Counted from the first letter of the stretch, positions 24,095 through 36,922 are shown. The stretch is DNA of 64,000 nt from Pollenia angustigena (GCA_930367215.1 OV884056.1:236087127-236151126), one strand, 5' to 3'. Notes: generated by a model from the letters alone, not told the origin. A program made the numbers and translations.

Positions 24095-24798
24095 GTAAGT
24101 AAAAGATTTGGTTTTTTCATTTGTTATTACATAACTTCTTTTTAGTTACGTTAAAATGTATTACATGTTGAAGTAGTCAGCTTCAAACTCTAGTTATTTT
24201 TCTTTCGTTTATATAAATTAAAAAAAAAAATTAAAAATTAGAACAACTTTTGCAATTGGCACCCATGGACAATGAGTTTAAGCTTCATTTAAATTTATTT
24301 TATATGAAATTTGTTTGCCTTTAACTGATTTTAGGAAGAGGGTTTATATGGGAACTATGACCGATTCCAATAAAATTTGGTGAGAAGATTTCAATTATTG
24401 ACGGACTCGCCCCATTCAAAAGGCTTGGTGCCAAATATAAACTTTGTTCAAAATTTAATCGAATTATCCCCAAAATTGCTCACAAGGTTACATCGGGTCT
24501 AGGACCAATATTTTAAGATGTTACAAACATCAGCACAAATGCATGGTACCCTCTCCACTATTGTAGTGTGGGTATTAATTAAATTAGTTTTTACTACGCC
24601 AAACGCACTTTTTTCTTCGTGGCGCATTTATAGTAAAGTAAATCAGTTCAACATTTTTGATTTCCACGTTCTGAATCGAAATTTAGTAAAATTAAAATCA
24701 AAGAGAAAATTTTCAGTTAAATTTTTTTAAAAATGATCGTAGCTTATTAATTAATTAATTTAAAAAAAAATATAAGTGGTACTCAAACTGTGACATAC

Positions 24799-25788
24799 AT
24801 ATGGGCATTTCTATTTTGACATGACGTGATATTTGTAAGACGAAATGTAAAACAATTAAATGAAGAAGTCACAAAAAATCAACAAAAGACGCTAAGGATT
24901 TGCAGATATAAACAAAAATATGCGCTGGCGTGACGTTAAAAAACCGAAGTGGATTTTGACCTGCATTACAAAACTGAATAAGACTGCGAATTGAGCAAGA
25001 CGTTTTGTATAAAACCTTTTTTAGTAAGCTTTGGACTTACAGTTGAACTTCTATAACTCGAAACACCATTATCCCGACAAAAAAGTTCGACTTACAGAAA
25101 CTTCAAGTTAGAGAATCCGTTCGGTTTTCATGTTATTTTAATTTTATTTCGTACTAATACATGTGTACATATTTAAAGACTTCATTCAATGAAATATTGT
25201 GTAACTTGATAAGTGTTTACATGCAAAATTTGAACTATTGAATTTAGATTTGTCAAATTTTATTTAACTAAAGATAGATGTCATATTTTAAATTCTAATT
25301 AGATTTAAATAAAACAAAAATTTAAGATGGCAAAAAATTTTTGGAAAAAAATTTGACTTGTGGAAGTGTGGCCACGCGTGGTGCAAACATTTTACTTTGA
25401 GTTATAGAAAAATTCAAGATAAGGAAGTTCAAGAGTTCAAGTTATAGAAACAAAATCAGGTGAATTGGTTTTTCCAACGCTATTGCCAAAAGATTCCCTT
25501 CGACTTAAAGAATTTTCGACTTACAGAAGTTCGACTTATAGAAGTTCAACTGTATATAGATTTAATTTTCAAGCTATCAAATTTAAAAATCTTTGCTCGT
25601 TTAAAGGTACATATGGGCATTTTCATTGAAATTGTAACGCCAGAATGCAAATAAGATTGTATTTTAAGACCGTGTTGTTCAACCGTTATTCCTTTTGAGC
25701 TAGTTGCGCTTTACACCAAAGTATAAAAAGTTAACTATACCTATAAAATTTTTTGAGAAACAATTTAAATTACTGGAACTGCCCATAT
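24799..25788. mobile_element. ATATGGGCA-ended element, copy 1
   Basis: It begins ATATGGGCATTTCTATTTTG and ends GGAACTGCCCATAT, and it is the reverse complement of 49629-50764 along most of its length. It carries a pogo-like insertion at 25040-25552 that copy 2 lacks. No transposase frame. The ATATGGGCATTTCC tip also bounds 61309-62087. Confidence 0.65.
25040..25552. mobile_element. Pogo-like element 3 (TA target site)
   Basis: The ends CAGTTGAACTTCTATAACTC and the complement GACTTATAGAAGTTCAACTG are flanked by TA on both sides. Subterminal repeats of the type TTCGACTTA(C/T)AGAA occur at both ends. The matching position in copy 2 of the host repeat (near 49872) reads GGACTTATATAG with no insert, which proves insertion at TA. 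Confidence 0.85.
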
Positions 25789-26598
25789 ACAAAATGGAAT
25801 ATTTTTATGAACGTTTGACACTGATCGTTTTGAAAATTTGTTCGATATCAATTTAACTCGATTTCGATTTCCAGAACATGGCTGAAGGTTTTATCAATGG
25901 AAAAATATACAGTGATGTGAAAAATAATAAGGACGCGAAATGAAATGGACACCTAATACATATTAAAATTCAAAAGGGCATATCTTTAAAACGAAATCAA
26001 GAACTACAAACAAATAAAAAGTGCTGCGTAGATAATTTCTCTAGCTTTTATTTTCGTCTTATCTAGAACAGTGCCCATGTTATGTAGTTCTCGCGTCGAG
26101 AAACTTTTCGATTGAAATGTGTGAAATGAAACAAAACTGCCCTATATTAAAACCAACAGCTTTTTTTCTCACTAAACTGTGTCTGTAAAATTTCTGTGAG
26201 AAAGTTTCCAATTTGAACTGTCAAATAAACTCACGAATAAAAATGGGGCGAGCAAAAATTTAAACATTAAAAAACAAATGCAAAGAATAATAATAATAAT
26301 ATTTTGTTCTTGGCACATTTTTTCATTGTTTAATTATTTTGCTTTTAACATTTTTTATAAAATTTGTAATACGAATGTTTTCTAAGCTCGTTTGCAAACA
26401 ACAAACATTAAAGTCGCACTTTACATTATTTGGTATAGCCGACGGTTGTATTTTAGTAAATTTTGGTTGCCGTCAACGATATGTGTGACTGGCGTTCTCA
26501 ACGTATGGCGTTCTCAATGTATGTCACATTGGCTTCGAGTGTAATGTTATGACATTTATAACGTAACGACTTGATCTCTTTTGATAGCTGTGTCTATA

Positions 26599-26881
26599 GC
26601 AGCCCATACACGATTCAATTCAGTTGTCAACTGAGCCGGTTGCTCTCCAAATCAAAGCGTGTATGGCTTTGTCAACTGATTAGTTTGACGTTTGGTTGAA
26701 GAAAAATCAAAAGATTTGATTTTTTCAAGTTGAAATTAAGTATTTTAAAAATTGTCTTTTATATCGTTAAATTTTAAAATTAATTTTAAGTCTTTCAACT
26801 CAGTTGATGAAGTGTGTGGCCAAGCATCAATTCAGTTGAAAGACTCAGTTGACAATTGAATTGAAAAGTGTATGGGGCGCA
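26599..26881. mobile_element. MITE with GCCCATACAC ends
   Basis: GCAGCCCATACACGATTCAA at the left and TTGAAAAGTGTATGGGGCGC at the right are inverted and continue through AATTCAGTTGTCAACTGAG and its complement. Internal copies of CAACTGA/TCAGTTG are frequent. Noncoding, in the cnc intron. Confidence 0.65.
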
Positions 26882-27761
26882 TAAGAGTTACAGACACACT
26901 TTTTCAACTTTTCAAAAACGATGGAATATTTTGTTTCACATCTTTTCGATGCGAGAAGTTCTCACCAAAGTTACAGAACATGGGTACTGGTTTCTCAATA
27001 TTTATGTCTCGATTTTTTTCTTCAATTCCATAATTTTAAGTTTCATTTGTCTTATAATTTTTTTACCGACCCACAAAAAAGTTTCATACCAGGATTTTGT
27101 TGCTTGAGAAACCCGTTTCCTCAGTCCATTTACATAATATTTAAGCTTTAAGCTGCGTTCACAATCAAAAAAAAAACATTTTCACTTGGTGTTCATAATA
27201 TAACAACAATTTCGTTTGTAACTACACACATTTTGCATCCAGAAACCGTTTGCAAATTTTAGCCACAACAAAAGTATGCATTTATTTTTATTTTTGTAAA
27301 CATTTTTTTAAAATTTTCATTCAAAACTAAATAAAATTATTTTAAACGTCAGAAACAAATTCATACAAATTATTGCTGAAGTTCTAGTTGACTCAACTTT
27401 AGTTACATTTTTAAAAAAATTTTAGTTACATTTATGTTCTTAATATGAAAGGAAAATATATGAAATACTTTGGGAACGCAAACAATTTTGCTTTCGATGT
27501 CAAATCGAATTTAGTTCATAATAGAGAAAAAACTAGACCAAGGTAGATCAAAAAAAAGCTTGTTTTAATTTTCAAAGTATGTCGGTCACTTTTTTATAGA
27601 ACTCGACTAGCAGATTTCATTGATAAAAAGTTTTTAAAATCGGGCAAATTAAGTACTTATTGTTTTAATTTTTGCAATACCCAAGGTGCCCTACTGTGGC
27701 AACATACAATTTTATTAATTTACCATGTTAGGCCATCAACTGAGTGTTGCATTAACTCAAC

Positions 27762-27974
27762 TAAAGGCCCAACCATAATATGCATAAGCTACTGTCAGAA
27801 AATAAGCCCGTCAAATGTATTTGAAAAAAACAAATGACAGTTAAGCAAATGACATTTTCATAAAACTTAACGAAAAGTTGCTTTAAGTTCAATATGATTT
27901 GACGCATATGATTGACATTAATTCGGACAGTTGATTAAGGCAGCCAGCTTATTCATATTATGGTTGGGCCTTAG
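27762..27974. mobile_element. MITE with AGGCCCAACCATAATATG ends
   Basis: TAAAGGCCCAACCATAATAT and the complement of ATATTATGGTTGGGCCTTA form inverted ends of about 30 bp. There is no open frame of note. The outermost AAGGCCCA resembles the tip of the 3'-UTR element at 58071-58295. Confidence 0.65.
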
Positions 27975-29203
27975 TTATTTCTAGCTATCGATCGAAATTG
28001 CAATACAATTTAAATGAAAATTTCGATCGAAATCGAATGCGGTGATTTAGCCCCTGTTATCATCCTTATGGCAGTTTTTTTTTATCACTTTGTCACTAAC
28101 AAAATAGCTCTTGAACAATTTCCTAACGCTTTTTGCATAACTGATGCTTATTTTCGTAATACAGTGTAGGACATTCGAAAGGGATTTTTATTGTTCGTAA
28201 TAGCAAGTTGCTGTTTCGAAAGGAATTTTTTGTGTTCGATAAGGTATAAACAAACACCGTTCATTGGAAACAAAAAGTACGAAAATTATTGTACATAGTA
28301 CGAATTGTTATAAATGTAAATAAATGTAAATTTATTTTTTCGAATTGAAATACGCGGTAGCCTCCCTGATCGCTATTATTTGTACTTGTGTATGGTTTTG
28401 AATTTTTCCGTTTTAACCGGATAAAAGTTCACACACTAAGAGCAATTTATATGTATGTAGATCAGTGACGTCCAAAATTTTAACCGTGGTGGTATTGCTT
28501 TTTATTAGTATTAGTGAATAAAGAGACAAATATTCTTAATAAAAATACAAAAAGTATGTAAGCGTCCGCCGCATGTGCACTCGTCGCTTGGTAATCGACG
28601 CAGAGTTGCCAATTTAGCGCTTTTTAACTGTCGAAAAGGCGCATATTTTTTTCTTAGCGCTTTTTTTAAAAAGAGCGCTAAATTAGCGCTTTTATTGATA
28701 CCCAACATTTTTGTACTTTTATTTGCATACATTAAAATCAAGACACATTAAACCAAAATTTGTTTCCGCTTTGTAAATACTTTACTCTGAAAAGCATTCT
28801 AAACAAGGAAAGAAGTTTATTTTCTAAAGAAATCCATTTCGTTTCTTAAAACAAGAAAATCCAAAAATAAATAACTGGTTTTGTTCGTATTAAGTAAAAG
28901 TTTCTTAAATAAAGATACATTTTCTCATGATTAAAAAATTTACGTTTTTGGTATATGATCAAAAATTTCAAGAAGCATTTATTTAATATTAGTCTGATTT
29001 TAAAATAGAATCAAGAAACAAATGCTAGCGATTTCTTTAAATTTTTCAGAAAATGCTCAAGAAAACTTGGTTTGATTCAATTAGCTTTTATTTAGATCGA
29101 CATGTTAACAAATCAATCAAAAGGTTCTTATTTTATATTAAGTGTTTTTTTTTTTTAACTAACTAGTGCTATACGTTTTTATGGAAAAAATTTAGGCTTT
29201 TCT

Positions 29204-29403
29204 CAAGGCGAATTCATGTAAACGGTGGTGTCGATACTACAACAATTAACAACACCAAAAACACAACAATGTATTTTGTTGCTGCTTTCGTTGGCCGATA
29301 AGTCAAAAACACAAGTAACTTTTGACATTCCTCTCTCTCTAATTTAAAAAAAAAAGTAGCACAGCTGTGATTTCAACGCCACCTGAAAAATGAATTCGCC
29401 TTG
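29204..29403. mobile_element. CAAGGCGAATTCA MITE, copy 1
   Basis: A 200-bp element bounded by CAAGGCGAATTCA and TGAATTCGCCTTG, with a perfect 8-bp duplication GCTTTTCT (29196-29203 and 29404-29411). It shares only its ends, and motifs such as ACTACAACAA, with the other copies. No coding potential. An 8-bp duplication suggests hAT or P superfamily; there is no transposase to decide. Confidence 0.9.
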
Positions 29404-30195
29404 GCTTTTCTTCTGATTTTGTAAAACAAAAAGCAGCGAAAACTTGATTTAAGTAACTATAGAATTAAAATAAATTTTTTTTAGCTGTATTTTAGTAAAT
29501 TTTTAGTTCGATTTGAGTCATAACTTTTTGCTTAAACCAGGCAAACGCAGGTTTATATACAATAAGAAATTTTTGGCTTGGACGAGAATAGTGCCAAATT
29601 TTCGTGGTTCAAGACATATTTTCTGGTGATTTAGTAAATAATTCTTTCTGTGTATATTTGAAATTATATGTCTTTAATTTTCCTGAAATATCAGAAAAGG
29701 ATTTTAAAAATATTAATGTTTTATTAACACTGCTCGGCAAAAAACAAAAAAAAAAAGTCGATCTAGAGAACTTGATTATGTGATTTTAATTCACTATAGC
29801 ATGCCGAATCCGAATAGTTTATTCAATCACGTCTAGTTAACTTTTGTTTACTGATTTCTTGTCTTATTTTATTCACAATATACCTCGATTTCTAATAAAT
29901 GATAAAAATACTAATTTGCATGGAAAAATTACCGCTACTAATTAAGAAATAATTTAGAAAATAATTATTTGTAAGAGATCAAAATCGTTCTCGAGTGAAG
30001 ACCATGGACTGAGCTCTAATCACTTTGAAATAAAACTTCCTTGACATTGTTTTTCAAAAAGAAACGTACAGTTATGTGCTAGAAATCAATTTAAATACCA
30101 CTCTTACTTACTATATAAATTTTTTTCAATTTTGGAATAGAAAAAAACATAATAATTCTAATATCGAAGAACAGATCTTACATACATATTTACAT

Positions 30196-30391
30196 TATGC
30201 AATTAACGCCGCAACTTGCCGCAACTTTCGCATGCAACTTTTTATTTGTTAGCAAGAGGTGTAGGGAAGAAAACGGGGTTGAAAAAGTTGAAAAAATGCT
30301 TGGAAAAAATTTAAATGTAAATGTGGAAAGAGTTTCGTAGAAATTACTTTAAAAGAAAATAGAAAAAAAAAAACTCGGCGTTATTTGCATA
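30196..30391 (+). mobile_element. ATGCAATTAACGCCG MITE, copy 1
   Basis: It starts TATGCAATTAACGCCGCAAC and ends CTCGGCGTTATTTGCATA. It is the reverse complement of 36521-36708 along its whole length, with few differences. Noncoding. Each copy has its own inverted ends, so these are two insertions rather than the ends of one 6-kb element. Confidence 0.75.
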
Positions 30392-30810
30392 GATTTAATG
30401 CGGTCTAATTCAAAAAATTTTTGTTGAATTAAAATATTTAGGCATTTTTTTTTTAAATTATAAAATTTTTTCATACGAAGTCTGAGATTTTTTTATGCAA
30501 TAAGTTTTATACAAATTTATTTTATTTGTTTCTTCTAAATTAAATTTTTTTCAAACAAATTGTGTGCTTTTCTATTGATTTGAATATATTTTTAAAATAT
30601 TAATTTGAACTAGTGCTCGCCTTATGGTCAAAATTCGACCATAATTTGTTTTTCGAAATATGAAGAAAACATAATTTATCTAAGTATATATGAATTTATT
30701 TGTTTCGAGCATTTAGTTTTTCCTTCAAAGTGGACCGATTTGGCGAGGGACCAACCTCCCGTTCATATTTTATCTTCTACGTGAGTTAATTTAATTTTGT
30801 AAGTTCAGTA

Positions 30811-31180
30811 TAAAAAATACCAATTGAAAAACAAAAAAGTATCAAAAAGTCTTCTTTATATATTGTCATCCACTCAGGACGTTTCACGTTAATTTTTATA
30901 TTTCTATGTCTAATATTAACGAAAATTAATCAAAGTACCAGATGTAGAACGAAAAAGTACCAAAAAGCTCCCCTTACATGCTCTTATTCACCCAGTTTAA
31001 TGTATAATTTTTTCTTTATAGGTCGAATATTAACGAAAATTCAAAAAGTTCCAGATGAAAAACAAAAAATACCAGCATTTTTTATCTTATAGATTACACT
31101 CACTCAGGATCCTACACCTATAATAATATGTTTCTAAGTTCTATAGAAAATTTAAAAAATATCACATGAAGCACAGTCCC
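30811..31180 (+). repeat. Diverged tandem repeat, about 115-bp unit
   Basis: The block AAAAAGTACCAAAAAG...TCACTCAGGA...ATTAACGAAAATT...CAGATG recurs about three times, with anchors near 30834, 30951 and 31063. The units are strongly diverged. No gene. Confidence 0.5.
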
Positions 31181-32916
31181 CTTTTTTCTCCCCATAGAGG
31201 TTCGGTTGACAAACAAAGGAAGAAAGCGTTCTTAACTGTTTTGCCTGGTCTGATTTATATAGTCGAAATATTCGAAACCCGGTTTCTGAAAAATGTCGAA
31301 TAATCGATCACCCTAATTTTTTATTATTTGATAACTGAAAATAAATTTTTATTTATTTATTTTGCATTTGTGTTAGTAACAATTTTGAACGCTTCCCTGT
31401 AGTAACCCTGTAGTAAATAAAAAAGTCAGTTGCAAAAAACACTAACTATAAATTAACTTTTTTTTAAATGACTACAAATTGGTTTAAGTCTCATGCAGAT
31501 ATCAACCAAAAAGGCACACGTAAAACACAGATAAAATCAAAATAAGTGAAACAAGCATGCCATGAAGTCAAATGAAAAAAATATATACGATCATTTTAAA
31601 ATAATTAAAAAATGAATCAATACAAATCTGTTTATGTACTAGCAATTATGTGGCGTATTTATTTCAGGACTATTATACATCATCATTTAGGGCAGTTTAA
31701 TGCAAAATTTTCATAAATAATTATTTCTATAACAAAATATATAAAGATATACATATGTATGTATGCAGGTTCATATGTACATACATATATTTTTTTGACA
31801 AAAATTATTTAAAATTTAAATAATTTATTTTAAACTGCCAATACTTTTAATTAATTACAAATAGGTTGAAAAATAATTAGTTAGTAGTCAGTTAAAAAGT
31901 CATGCAAAGATGGCCAATTGACTACTGCCTATGACATGCCCATGTTAAAATAATGAGTCGTCGACAAGGAAAAAAGTCACTTAATCAACTAGATGTGGTT
32001 ATAAAAAAACCAGTTTGAAGTTAGTTATAAATGTGTTTGACTTCCTACAGGATTATAACTCTGAAATTATTGAACAGATTTTAATAAAATATACATTTTG
32101 CACTTCTTTGAGTAAATACCTCTTAAATGGTGTATATTTTGTTAAAATCGGTTGACATACAGAGGAGGAAAGTGTTCTTAGCCGATTTATATATATGTAC
32201 ATAGATGATATAAATTCAAATAATAGTGAATTTAACTTGCAAGAGAAGAAATAATATTTGAAAGACATTATCGTAAAATATTTGAAACTGATTTATGTAC
32301 ATATAGTATTTAATTTAAAAAATTGTTAAATAAATTTAACATATTATATTCAACATTTTTCATTTTTCGAATTTATTCTATGAGCTTAATTTCAGTTATG
32401 TATTTTATCATGATACAAATACAGAAGGTAGTTCCACTCTCTCTTTTTGTCGCCATATTAACGTTTTGACGTTTATCGGAACTATGAAAATGTGTGCTAC
32501 CATAGTTTATTAAATAATCCCATTTTTCTGTTTTTGTTTTGATTTTTATTTGAAGTTTGGAAAAATAATATATAAATTTATATTAAACAATTAATATTAA
32601 AAAGCTTTAAAATTTGCTAATGTTGAAAATAAGAAGTTACATAAATAAAATATATTTAAAAAAAGTAAAAAGCATTTATCAAACGTTATTTTGTACTTCT
32701 GATTCGATGCGGAAGAGTTTGTGCAGCTGTGTCAAACACATAAAAAATATTGGTTCGAGACCCAGAATCGATTTAACGATGTACGTCCGTCCAACCGGCT
32801 GGCTTTCCATGCACACTGTGTGCGAAAATTTAAAACGTTAAAAGAACGCAATTTGGAAGATAATTTAATGAATTTTTTTATAGGAAGTTCTAATTGTCAC
32901 AAGGAAGGACCTTTTT

Positions 32917-33695
32917 ATACCCACAACACAATATTGATAAGGGTATTATGCATTTGTGCTCATGTTTGTAACTCCTTAAAATGTTGCTCCCATCCTTACG
33001 TATCACTTTCTGAGTCGATTTAACGATGTCCGTCCGTCTGTCTGGCCGACTGCATATGTAAAACTTATGCGCAAAGTACAGGTCCCAATTTTAGTGATAA
33101 TTTGACGAATTTTGACACATTGGTTCTAATTGGCACAAGGACCACGCCTGTTGATCGGTCCATAATTTAATGTATCTCCCATACAAGCTTCTTTCTGGAT
33201 TTGGGGCTTTGAGCCCAAAAAGTATATATGTATATGCTGCTATTAAGATTAAATTTGGTTTAAACAAATTTTATTGCAATTAAAATCATCTCACCTAATT
33301 GCATTGAAATCGGTCCATATTTGACCATTGCTTCCATACAAATACTAATCCCGAAAATAGTTTTTATGCCATTACTTACTTATAAATGTAAGTATTTACA
33401 TTAAAATTGTCGACAATGAGTTTTACAATAGCTACTATGTCAAAATATTGTGCAGGTGGGTCAAAAATTAACCATAGGTGCCGTATAAACCATCTTCCTA
33501 AAATTACTTTAAGGAAAGCAAATTCTATATAGATGAATAAATCTAAATAATATTCGGCACTGAATAACAGAATTTTGTTCTGCCGGGTCCATGATTGTCC
33601 ATGGGTCCCATATAGACTTAACTTGCAAAAAGTTGTTCTTTTATTCTGTGGTGGAGGGTTGGGCTTAACCGACTATACTTTTTTGATTGCTTAAG
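32917..33695 (+). repeat. Dispersed repeat starting TTTATACCC, with CGTCCGTC core
   Basis: It starts TTTTTATACCCACAACAC, contains GTCGATTTAACGATGTCCGT and ends GGTGGAGGGTTGGGCTTAAC. A partial, diverged copy of its core (CGATTTAACGATGTACGTCC) lies just upstream at 32765-32910. The plus-strand frames that cross this region are products of the repeat and not a gene. The class is unclear. Confidence 0.45.
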
Positions 33696-33718
33696 CTTAA
33701 TTTTTAATTTCTTAGTAG

Positions 33719-33928
33719 CTCGCAGAACAGCATGCAATTGAAAATCTCAGGGAAGAAATAAAGCTATTAAATGATGTGGCATACGATAACCTTGAAAAAT
33801 TTATAAACTTTTTATCTGAATGCGGGCTTAACAAACCAAGCAACGATTTTTTGCCTAAAGTTGAACATCTTAATTCAACATTTGTCCAAGTTAATAGTGA
33901 TTTTTATATAAAAAGCCCAGTTTTGTGA
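33719..33928 (+). pseudogene. Unrecognised 69-codon exon-like frame
   Basis: After a plausible acceptor (TTTCTTAGTAG) the frame LAEQHAIENLREEIKLLNDV continues through EKFINFLSECGLNKPSND to a TGA. The acidic and helical composition and varied codons look like real protein-coding sequence, unlike the surrounding repeats. I do not recognise the family, and no matching upstream exon was found. It lies inside a TIR-bounded element, so it may be the last exon of its transposase or a captured host exon. Confidence 0.35.
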
Positions 33929-34406
33929 AAAAATTATATGTAATTAAAATGTTGTATTAAATGCAAATATTATAAAAAGGTTATTTTTGGGAAGAATCTT
34001 TTTTTAATACATAAAACAATCTAAAATTATTTGTTCAAAGATGAAGTAATTGTAGCTTGAATCTTGTTTTATAAATTTTAATTTCTTTTTAGTTAAGATA
34101 GACCATACAAATAATGTTTTTTTTTTTAATTTTCGGGAAAAACCTATTTATGCATATAATTAGTGAATTCCGGTGTTTTTTATTTTGAGCTCTTAAGCAA
34201 ATTAAAGTGCTTAAAAATTCACATTAAAGCTGTTAATGCAAATTACACATTTTATCTTATAATTTCCAAACGGAATTTGTTGTCTTTTTTAATATGTGGC
34301 AACGATTTTTTTAATATTTACAAAAAACAAGCTTCAAATAATTCCGATAAACTTCAAAAAAATAATTGTGAGAGAGAAGTGGAACTACCTTGTGTATTTG
34401 TATCAT

Positions 34407-34735
34407 GTATTTTATAAAGCTTTTTTGTAATAGTTATATTCCTTCAATTTTTCAGAAATGACTTTATACACTACCAGACTATTATATTGTATTTTCTTTT
34501 TACATTTTACCTTAGCCTTCCTTTGGAAAGCAATGAGGTATATTTTATGCATTACATTCTGCTGGTGTCTAATAATTGTAAATTTTTCTGTACATAAAAT
34601 AAACCTCATTGCTTTCCAAAGGAAGCCTAAGGTAAAATGTAACAAGAAAATACAATATAATAGTCTGGTAGTGTATAAAGTCATTTCTGAAAAATTGAAG
34701 GAATAGAACTATTACAAAAAAGCTTTATAAAATAC
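34407..34735. repeat. Near-perfect long hairpin
   Basis: The left arm, starting GTATTTTATAAAGC, and its complement at the right pair over about 137 bp with only about four mismatches, around a loop of about 45 bp near 34555-34590. Because of the symmetry both strands give nearly the same peptide, so the open frames here are artefacts. The sister arm at 32341-32447 lacks it, so it is a recent insertion. Confidence 0.75.
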
Positions 34736-34788
34736 ATAACTGAAATTTAGCTCATAGAATAAATTAGAAAAATGAAAAATGTTGAATA

Positions 34789-35962
34789 CAGTAGTTCCCG
34801 CTTAAATGCACCTCGCTTAAATGATTACCCCTTTTAAATGCGCAAAATGTGCTGGCAAGCAACATTTTCACATAATTACATGAACAAAATCCCGCTTAAA
34901 TGACCTCGCTTAAATGCGTTCCCCGTTGTAATGATTCATTATTTTTGTCCGATATTCCATAAATTTGAACAAAATAAATCACTTAAATGCGTAACCAAAA
35001 AAATTTTACATTTTTTTAAATATCCATCAAGGCATTTATAAAGTTAGTAAAAGTATTTTTGTACTTATATGATGGCAACACAAACATTTAAAAGGGCAGT
35101 TGAAGTAATTTCTCTTGAATTTCAAAAATCATAGAGAATAATTTTAAAGAGTTAACGGAATCTTCCGATGATGAAGAAGAGGAAAGAGTGAATAAGTTGG
35201 TGCCTAAATATGGGTTCGAATAAAAATTTACGCCTGTATTTATAAAAAAATTTTAAATTTAATAAAGGTTTACAAAACAAATTTTGTATGAAAATTCTCC
35301 TAAATAAACGTTTGTTAAATTTAATAATCGTTTATAAATATGGGGGTAAGTTTTTAAAAAAAGACCTAAAGACCTATTAATACTTGAAAATAATAAAGGT
35401 CGAATAAAATACATAAACAAAACATATATATATTTTTAATAAAAATGTATGTCCATAAGTATTAATGTAAGAATGTTTATTGAATTAGTTTGAATATTAT
35501 CTGGCATGTTCTAGAAATCGAAATGAAGTGGAATTGAAATCAAACGAGATTTTGATTTCAATTATTTACAAAATGACTGTAGTTTTACTGGTTTTTAACA
35601 GTGGTTCTTGTAAAAATAATTGGTACACACAGTATGAAGTATATAAAAGGGAATAATTTTATATACTTTCTTTACAGGGTCGTTTCCAAAATTTGTGTGA
35701 TTTTAAATCCACTTCATTTCGATTTGTAGAACATGCCCGTATATGTATTTAATTTCGTATGAAAACTATGTACATATAATAAATTTTATTTTCCCTTATA
35801 TGTAACTAAAGAAGTACTTTTAAATGATTATTATGTTTTTTAAGCGAGGTTTTTATAAATGCGTTGATTGCGCATTTATCCGGGTTATCGGTTAAATGAT
35901 TCCCCGCCTAAATGCGTAGAAAACTGCACATTTTTCGATGCGCACTTAAGCGGGAACTACTG
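34789..35962. mobile_element. Pogo-like element 4 (TA target site)
   Basis: The ends CAGTAGTTCCCGCTTAAATG and CACTTAAGCGGGAACTACTG are flanked by TA. The motifs CGCTTAAATG and CCCCGCTTAAATGCG repeat near both ends. The opposite arm of the host element (32341 onward) preserves the unfilled sequence GAATATAATAT. A smaller element (35502-35742) is nested inside. No transposase. Confidence 0.8.
35502..35742. mobile_element. MITE with GGCATGTTCTAGAAATCG ends
   Basis: TGGCATGTTCTAGAAATCGA and the complement of CGATTTGTAGAACATGCC bound about 240 bp. A related single end (CGATTTCCAGAACATGG) lies at about 25865. Nested in pogo-like element 4. Confidence 0.6.
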
Positions 35963-36520
35963 TATAATATAAAAGTAAAATTCGGAAGCAAATAATTCCC
36001 AGTTTCTATTTGTTAAATTTAACATATTTTAATTTTTGAAAAACAGTTACAAATTGTAAATAATTCATTTTGAGCCAATATTTAGAAGAAAATTATTTAC
36101 AATTAACAGCTATGCTATAAACAAGTGAAGTTTTTGAAAATTGGAAAAATCACCAGTTTTAATTTGATGCTACATGTAAATCGTGTGATTATCATATACA
36201 TACACATATATTCTATTTTCCGGTAATTTAACACAAATATTTAATTATTTAATATTTTAAATGTTTGTTTCACTTAATACTAATATACTTTCGTTGATGA
36301 TACATCTTTTTTTCTGAAAATTACAAATTAATATAACGTAACACACACACCTTAGAATACAATATTTTTTCCTTAATAATATATCGGTTAACGCATTTTT
36401 ATCTGAAATATTAAAAATTGATTTTAAATCTCAAATAATTACCATTTTACAAAGTTCTTTGCTTTGCATGTAAACTTATGAAATGTTATATTATTCTACA
36501 TTTAAGACGGCATTTACATC

Positions 36521-36708
36521 TATGCAATTAACGCCGAGTTTTTTTTTCTATTTTCTTTTAAAGTAGTTTCTACGAAACTCTTTTCACATTTACATTTTTT
36601 TCAAGCATTTTTTCAACTTTTTTAACCCCGTTTTCTTTCCTACACCTCTTGCTAACAAACAAAAAGTTGCAAGCGAAAGTTGCGGCAATTTGCGGCGTTA
36701 ATTGCATA
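36521..36708 (-). mobile_element. ATGCAATTAACGCCG MITE, copy 2
   Basis: Reverse-complement sister of 30196-30391, with the same ends TATGCAATTAACGCCG and GCGGCGTTAATTGCATA. Noncoding. Confidence 0.75.
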
Positions 36709-36774
36709 ATGTAAATATGGTCTAAGTCTTAAAATTTTAACTCTAAATAAAAATTGCACGCAAGGCATTGGATG

Positions 36775-36922
36775 TAAGTGCCGGTTCACACACTTCAAAT
36801 TTGAATCGTCAAGTCTTGATCTTTTAGGAGAGAAGTGAAAAGAGAATGCCATTTCTTTTCCCCTCTCTCCTAAAAACTCATGACTTGACGAGACAAACTT
36901 GACGTGTGTGAACCGGCACTTA
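36775..36922. mobile_element. MITE with TAAGTGCCGGTTCACACAC ends
   Basis: TAAGTGCCGGTTCACACAC and GTGTGTGAACCGGCACTTA are perfect inverted ends of a 148-bp element. The inside again forms a partial palindrome (CTCTCCTAAAA/TTTTAGGAGAG). Flanking TA would fit a 2-bp target. Noncoding. Confidence 0.8.

Larger units (their letters stand above)
32341..35970. mobile_element. TIR element with internal exon-like frame and nested insertions
   Basis: The left arm (32341-32447: ATTCAACATTTTTCATTTTT...GGTAGTTCCACTCTCTC) is repeated inverted at 34370-34787 plus 35963-35970. The right arm is interrupted by a hairpin (34407-34735) and by a pogo-like element (34789-35962). Inside are a second repeat (about 32917-33695) and the 69-codon frame at 33719-33928. 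The superfamily is unknown. Confidence 0.55.

Noticed and set aside
32721..33023. Possible DNA-binding-domain gene
   Set aside because: Most of it overlaps two copies of a dispersed repeat containing CGATTTAACGATGTCCGTCC.
34412..34706. Two almost identical proteins on opposite strands
   Set aside because: Produced by the near-perfect palindrome, not by genes.
30196..36708. A single 6.5-kb transposon bounded by the ATGCAATTAACGCCG repeats
   Set aside because: Each repeat has its own pair of inverted ends, so they are two separate MITEs.
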